From IMG/VR virus record IMGVR_UViG_3300025671_000657, positions 1 through 21,268 of that record: DNA of 21,268 bases. One strand, written 5' to 3'. How positions within the stretch are numbered: the stretch's first letter is position 1; each line of letters opens with the position of its first letter. The notes under the pieces were generated by a model. The model did not search any database. It saw only the letters and a list, made by a program, of their open reading frames with translations, and had not been told where the DNA came from. The position numbers were made by a program, and so were the translations under genes. Positions 19,977-21,268 of the stretch are shown here, piece by piece. Source of the DNA: a virus.

Positions 19977-20318
19977 GTGAAACAGATAACAGAAATATCA
20001 CAAGATCCAAAACAACGCTTTAATATAATAACAGAAGACAATCAGAACTTTGAACTAAGGCTAGAATATAGCGACCAGCAACAAGGTTGGTTCTATGGTA
20101 TAACTTTTGGCGACTTTATCCTAAATGGTGCAAGATTAGTTACTGGTGTGAATATTTTAAGGAGTTATCAAAATGTTATTCCTTTTGGTATTAGTATTTT
20201 AACAGATGATTTAAGCGAGCCATTATTTATTGATGACTTTTCAACTGAAAGGGTAGAAATGCTATTACTCACGCAAGAAGAAGTTGAGCAAGTAGAAACT
20301 GATTTTTATAATAAATGA
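19977..20318 (+). CDS. Baseplate plug-like protein (Pam3 gp18 type)
   Basis: A 113-aa protein starting at GTG. It is beta-rich: RFNIITEDNQNFELRLEYSD (about 14-33), GWFYGITFGDFILNGARLV (about 37-55) and the closing PLFIDDFSTERVEMLLLTQE. The pattern F.I....NQ.F.L.L.Y....GW....I..G.F.L.G..L resembles the small plug protein that closes the tail tube in cyanophage Pam3 and is common between Dit-like and hub genes. It follows a 122-base gap with a strong hairpin and overlaps the next gene by 4 bases (ATGA). Confidence 0.75.
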   Translation: MKQITEISQDPKQRFNIITEDNQNFELRLEYSDQQQGWFYGITFGDFILNGARLVTGVNILRSYQNVIPFGISILTDDLSEPLFIDDFSTERVEMLLLTQEEVEQVETDFYNK

Positions 20319-21268
20319 AATTCCAAAGAAGATATAAATTAACAGTTGAGATAACTAAACGCAGAGAGCTAACGGAAGCGATAGGGCCAGCATTGCCAGA
20401 TCCTACATTTATTGGCCCAAAGCCTTCAACGGCACAGACCACAACTCAAGCTATTGAGATAAGAAGCCCCTTAACTCTTGAACTAGATATAGCTAGAAGC
20501 ACGCAAAGCAGTTTAAATAGTGCGACTTTTAGGGTTTATAATCTAAGTGAAACCAATAGAAGCCTTATTTTTCAAAATAGATTTAGCATTAATGATGTAT
20601 CAGGTAATAGAAAAAAAGTTATTTTACAAGCTGGCTATGAAACAGCATTAAATAGAGATGATGACTTATCAACTATATTTGTAGGCAATTTACTTGAAGC
20701 TTATTCTTATAGGCAGGGTTCAGATGTTATAACCTATATTAACGCCCAAGACGGGGCTTTAGGTGCTTATAATTCAAATATAAATCAAACCATAAGAGGA
20801 GGTACAAGCTTTAGGGATATAGCTAAAATAATAATAGGAGGAATAACAGGAATAACAGAGGGTAAAGTGGGCGATATTCAAGGAGTTTCAAAAACATCAA
20901 CCGCATTAAATGGAAATAATTTTTATTTACTGAAAAAGAATTACAGAGAGGAGGTTTTTATTGATCTTGAGAAAATTAATGTTTTAAACGAGAATGAATA
21001 TATAAAAACAACAAATGAATATATAAAAACAACAGGCGGAAAAGTGCCGCTAATAAATACTGATACTGGATTGCTAGGAACGCCACAGCGACAAGGCACA
21101 GACTTAGTTATGGATGTTATTTTTGAGCCTAGATTACAAGTCGGGCAATTGGCGGAGGTACAATCAAAATTTAACCCAAAGTTTGACGGTCAATATAAAA
21201 TAATGGGCTTGAGACATAGCGGCATAATATCTGGTGCAGTAGGTGGAAAATGCACTACTTCACTAAAC
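20315..21268 (+). CDS. Baseplate hub protein (phage protein D-like), 3' partial
   Basis: The ATG overlaps the upstream stop (ATGA), and the frame stays open for 318 codons to the window end. It begins MKFQRRYKLTVEITKRRE, followed by LELDIARSTQSSLNSATFRV and YNLSETNR (about 50-76), a pattern common at the N-terminus of baseplate hub proteins. Further on are ILQAGYETAL, IFVGNLLEAYSYRQGSDVIT and, near the window end, PRLQVGQLAEVQSKFNPKFD followed by QYKIMGLRHSG, typical of the hub C-terminal barrel. The protein should form the trimeric or hexameric centre of the baseplate. It carries an exact 21-bp tandem duplication (NEYIKTT twice). Confidence 0.82.
   Translation, partial: MKFQRRYKLTVEITKRRELTEAIGPALPDPTFIGPKPSTAQTTTQAIEIRSPLTLELDIARSTQSSLNSATFRVYNLSETNRSLIFQNRFSINDVSGNRKKVILQAGYETALNRDDDLSTIFVGNLLEAYSYRQGSDVITYINAQDGALGAYNSNINQTIRGGTSFRDIAKIIIGGITGITEGKVGDIQGVSKTSTALNGNNFYLLKKNYREEVFIDLEKINVLNENEYIKTTNEYIKTTGGKVPLINTDTGLLGTPQRQGTDLVMDVIFEPRLQVGQLAEVQSKFNPKFDGQYKIMGLRHSGIISGAVGGKCTTSLN
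20993..21034 (+). repeat. Exact 21-bp tandem duplication in the hub gene
   Basis: Units at 20993-21013 and 21014-21034 are identical; each encodes the seven residues NEYIKTT in frame. Probably a recent slippage event, as no base differs. Confidence 0.9.

Noticed and set aside
1-21268. tRNA genes, CRISPR array, integrase, transposase, lysis genes
   Set aside because: Looked for by eye on both strands and not found; lysis and integration genes may lie outside the window.

Overview
This window is a late-gene segment of an AT-rich, tailed, contractile-tailed (myovirus-type) phage or prophage. Nearly everything reads on the + strand, in tightly packed or overlapping genes. A DUF2312/GapR protein, a family characteristic of alphaproteobacteria and their phages, suggests an AT-rich alphaproteobacterial host. 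A predicted signal peptide on one accessory protein fits a Gram-negative host. UGA is used as a stop. Many start codons have A/T-rich leaders without a good Shine-Dalgarno sequence. No integrase, tRNA, CRISPR array or insertion sequence was seen.

Layout. 1-1373: the tail of an unidentified gene, a small XRE regulator, a zinc-ribbon protein, a Ref-like HNH nuclease and a small basic protein. 1396-2618: a regulated cassette. A second XRE regulator sits between two promoters with the same architecture, each with the same type of 19-bp operator between -35 and -10; the second promoter leads to two small genes and a hexapeptide acetyltransferase. 2673-3939: GapR, an unknown protein, the small terminase and a two-helix membrane protein. 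3999-5267: large terminase. 5364-6856: an accessory insert between terminase and portal, with a cysteine-rich protein behind a near-leaderless promoter, two unknown proteins and a third HTH regulator. 6920-13327: head module (portal, unknown protein, MuF-like protein, protease-scaffold, decoration protein, DUF2184 capsid, DUF4054 connector). 13327-17217: neck, sheath, tube and tail chaperones with a -1 frameshift. 17210-21268: tape measure, Dit-like protein, baseplate plug and a hub protein cut by the window end.

Two minus-strand islands interrupt the structural operon. One, at 9597-9834, fills the only gap over 300 bases and holds a 59-aa protein plus a possible 23-aa membrane peptide. The other, at 18654-18971, encodes an exported protein with four cysteines in its mature part.

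The most interesting signal is a 19-bp dyad, TGTAAAAAGATTTGACATT and close variants, found at four places: 5319-5337, 6558-6576, 9899-9919 and 19037-19057. In three of them the right half is also a -35 hexamer. These sites precede exactly the accessory genes: the cysteine-rich protein, the HTH regulator and both minus-strand islands. I infer a phage-encoded regulon that controls cargo genes separately from the structural operon, possibly through the HTH protein at 6626-6856.
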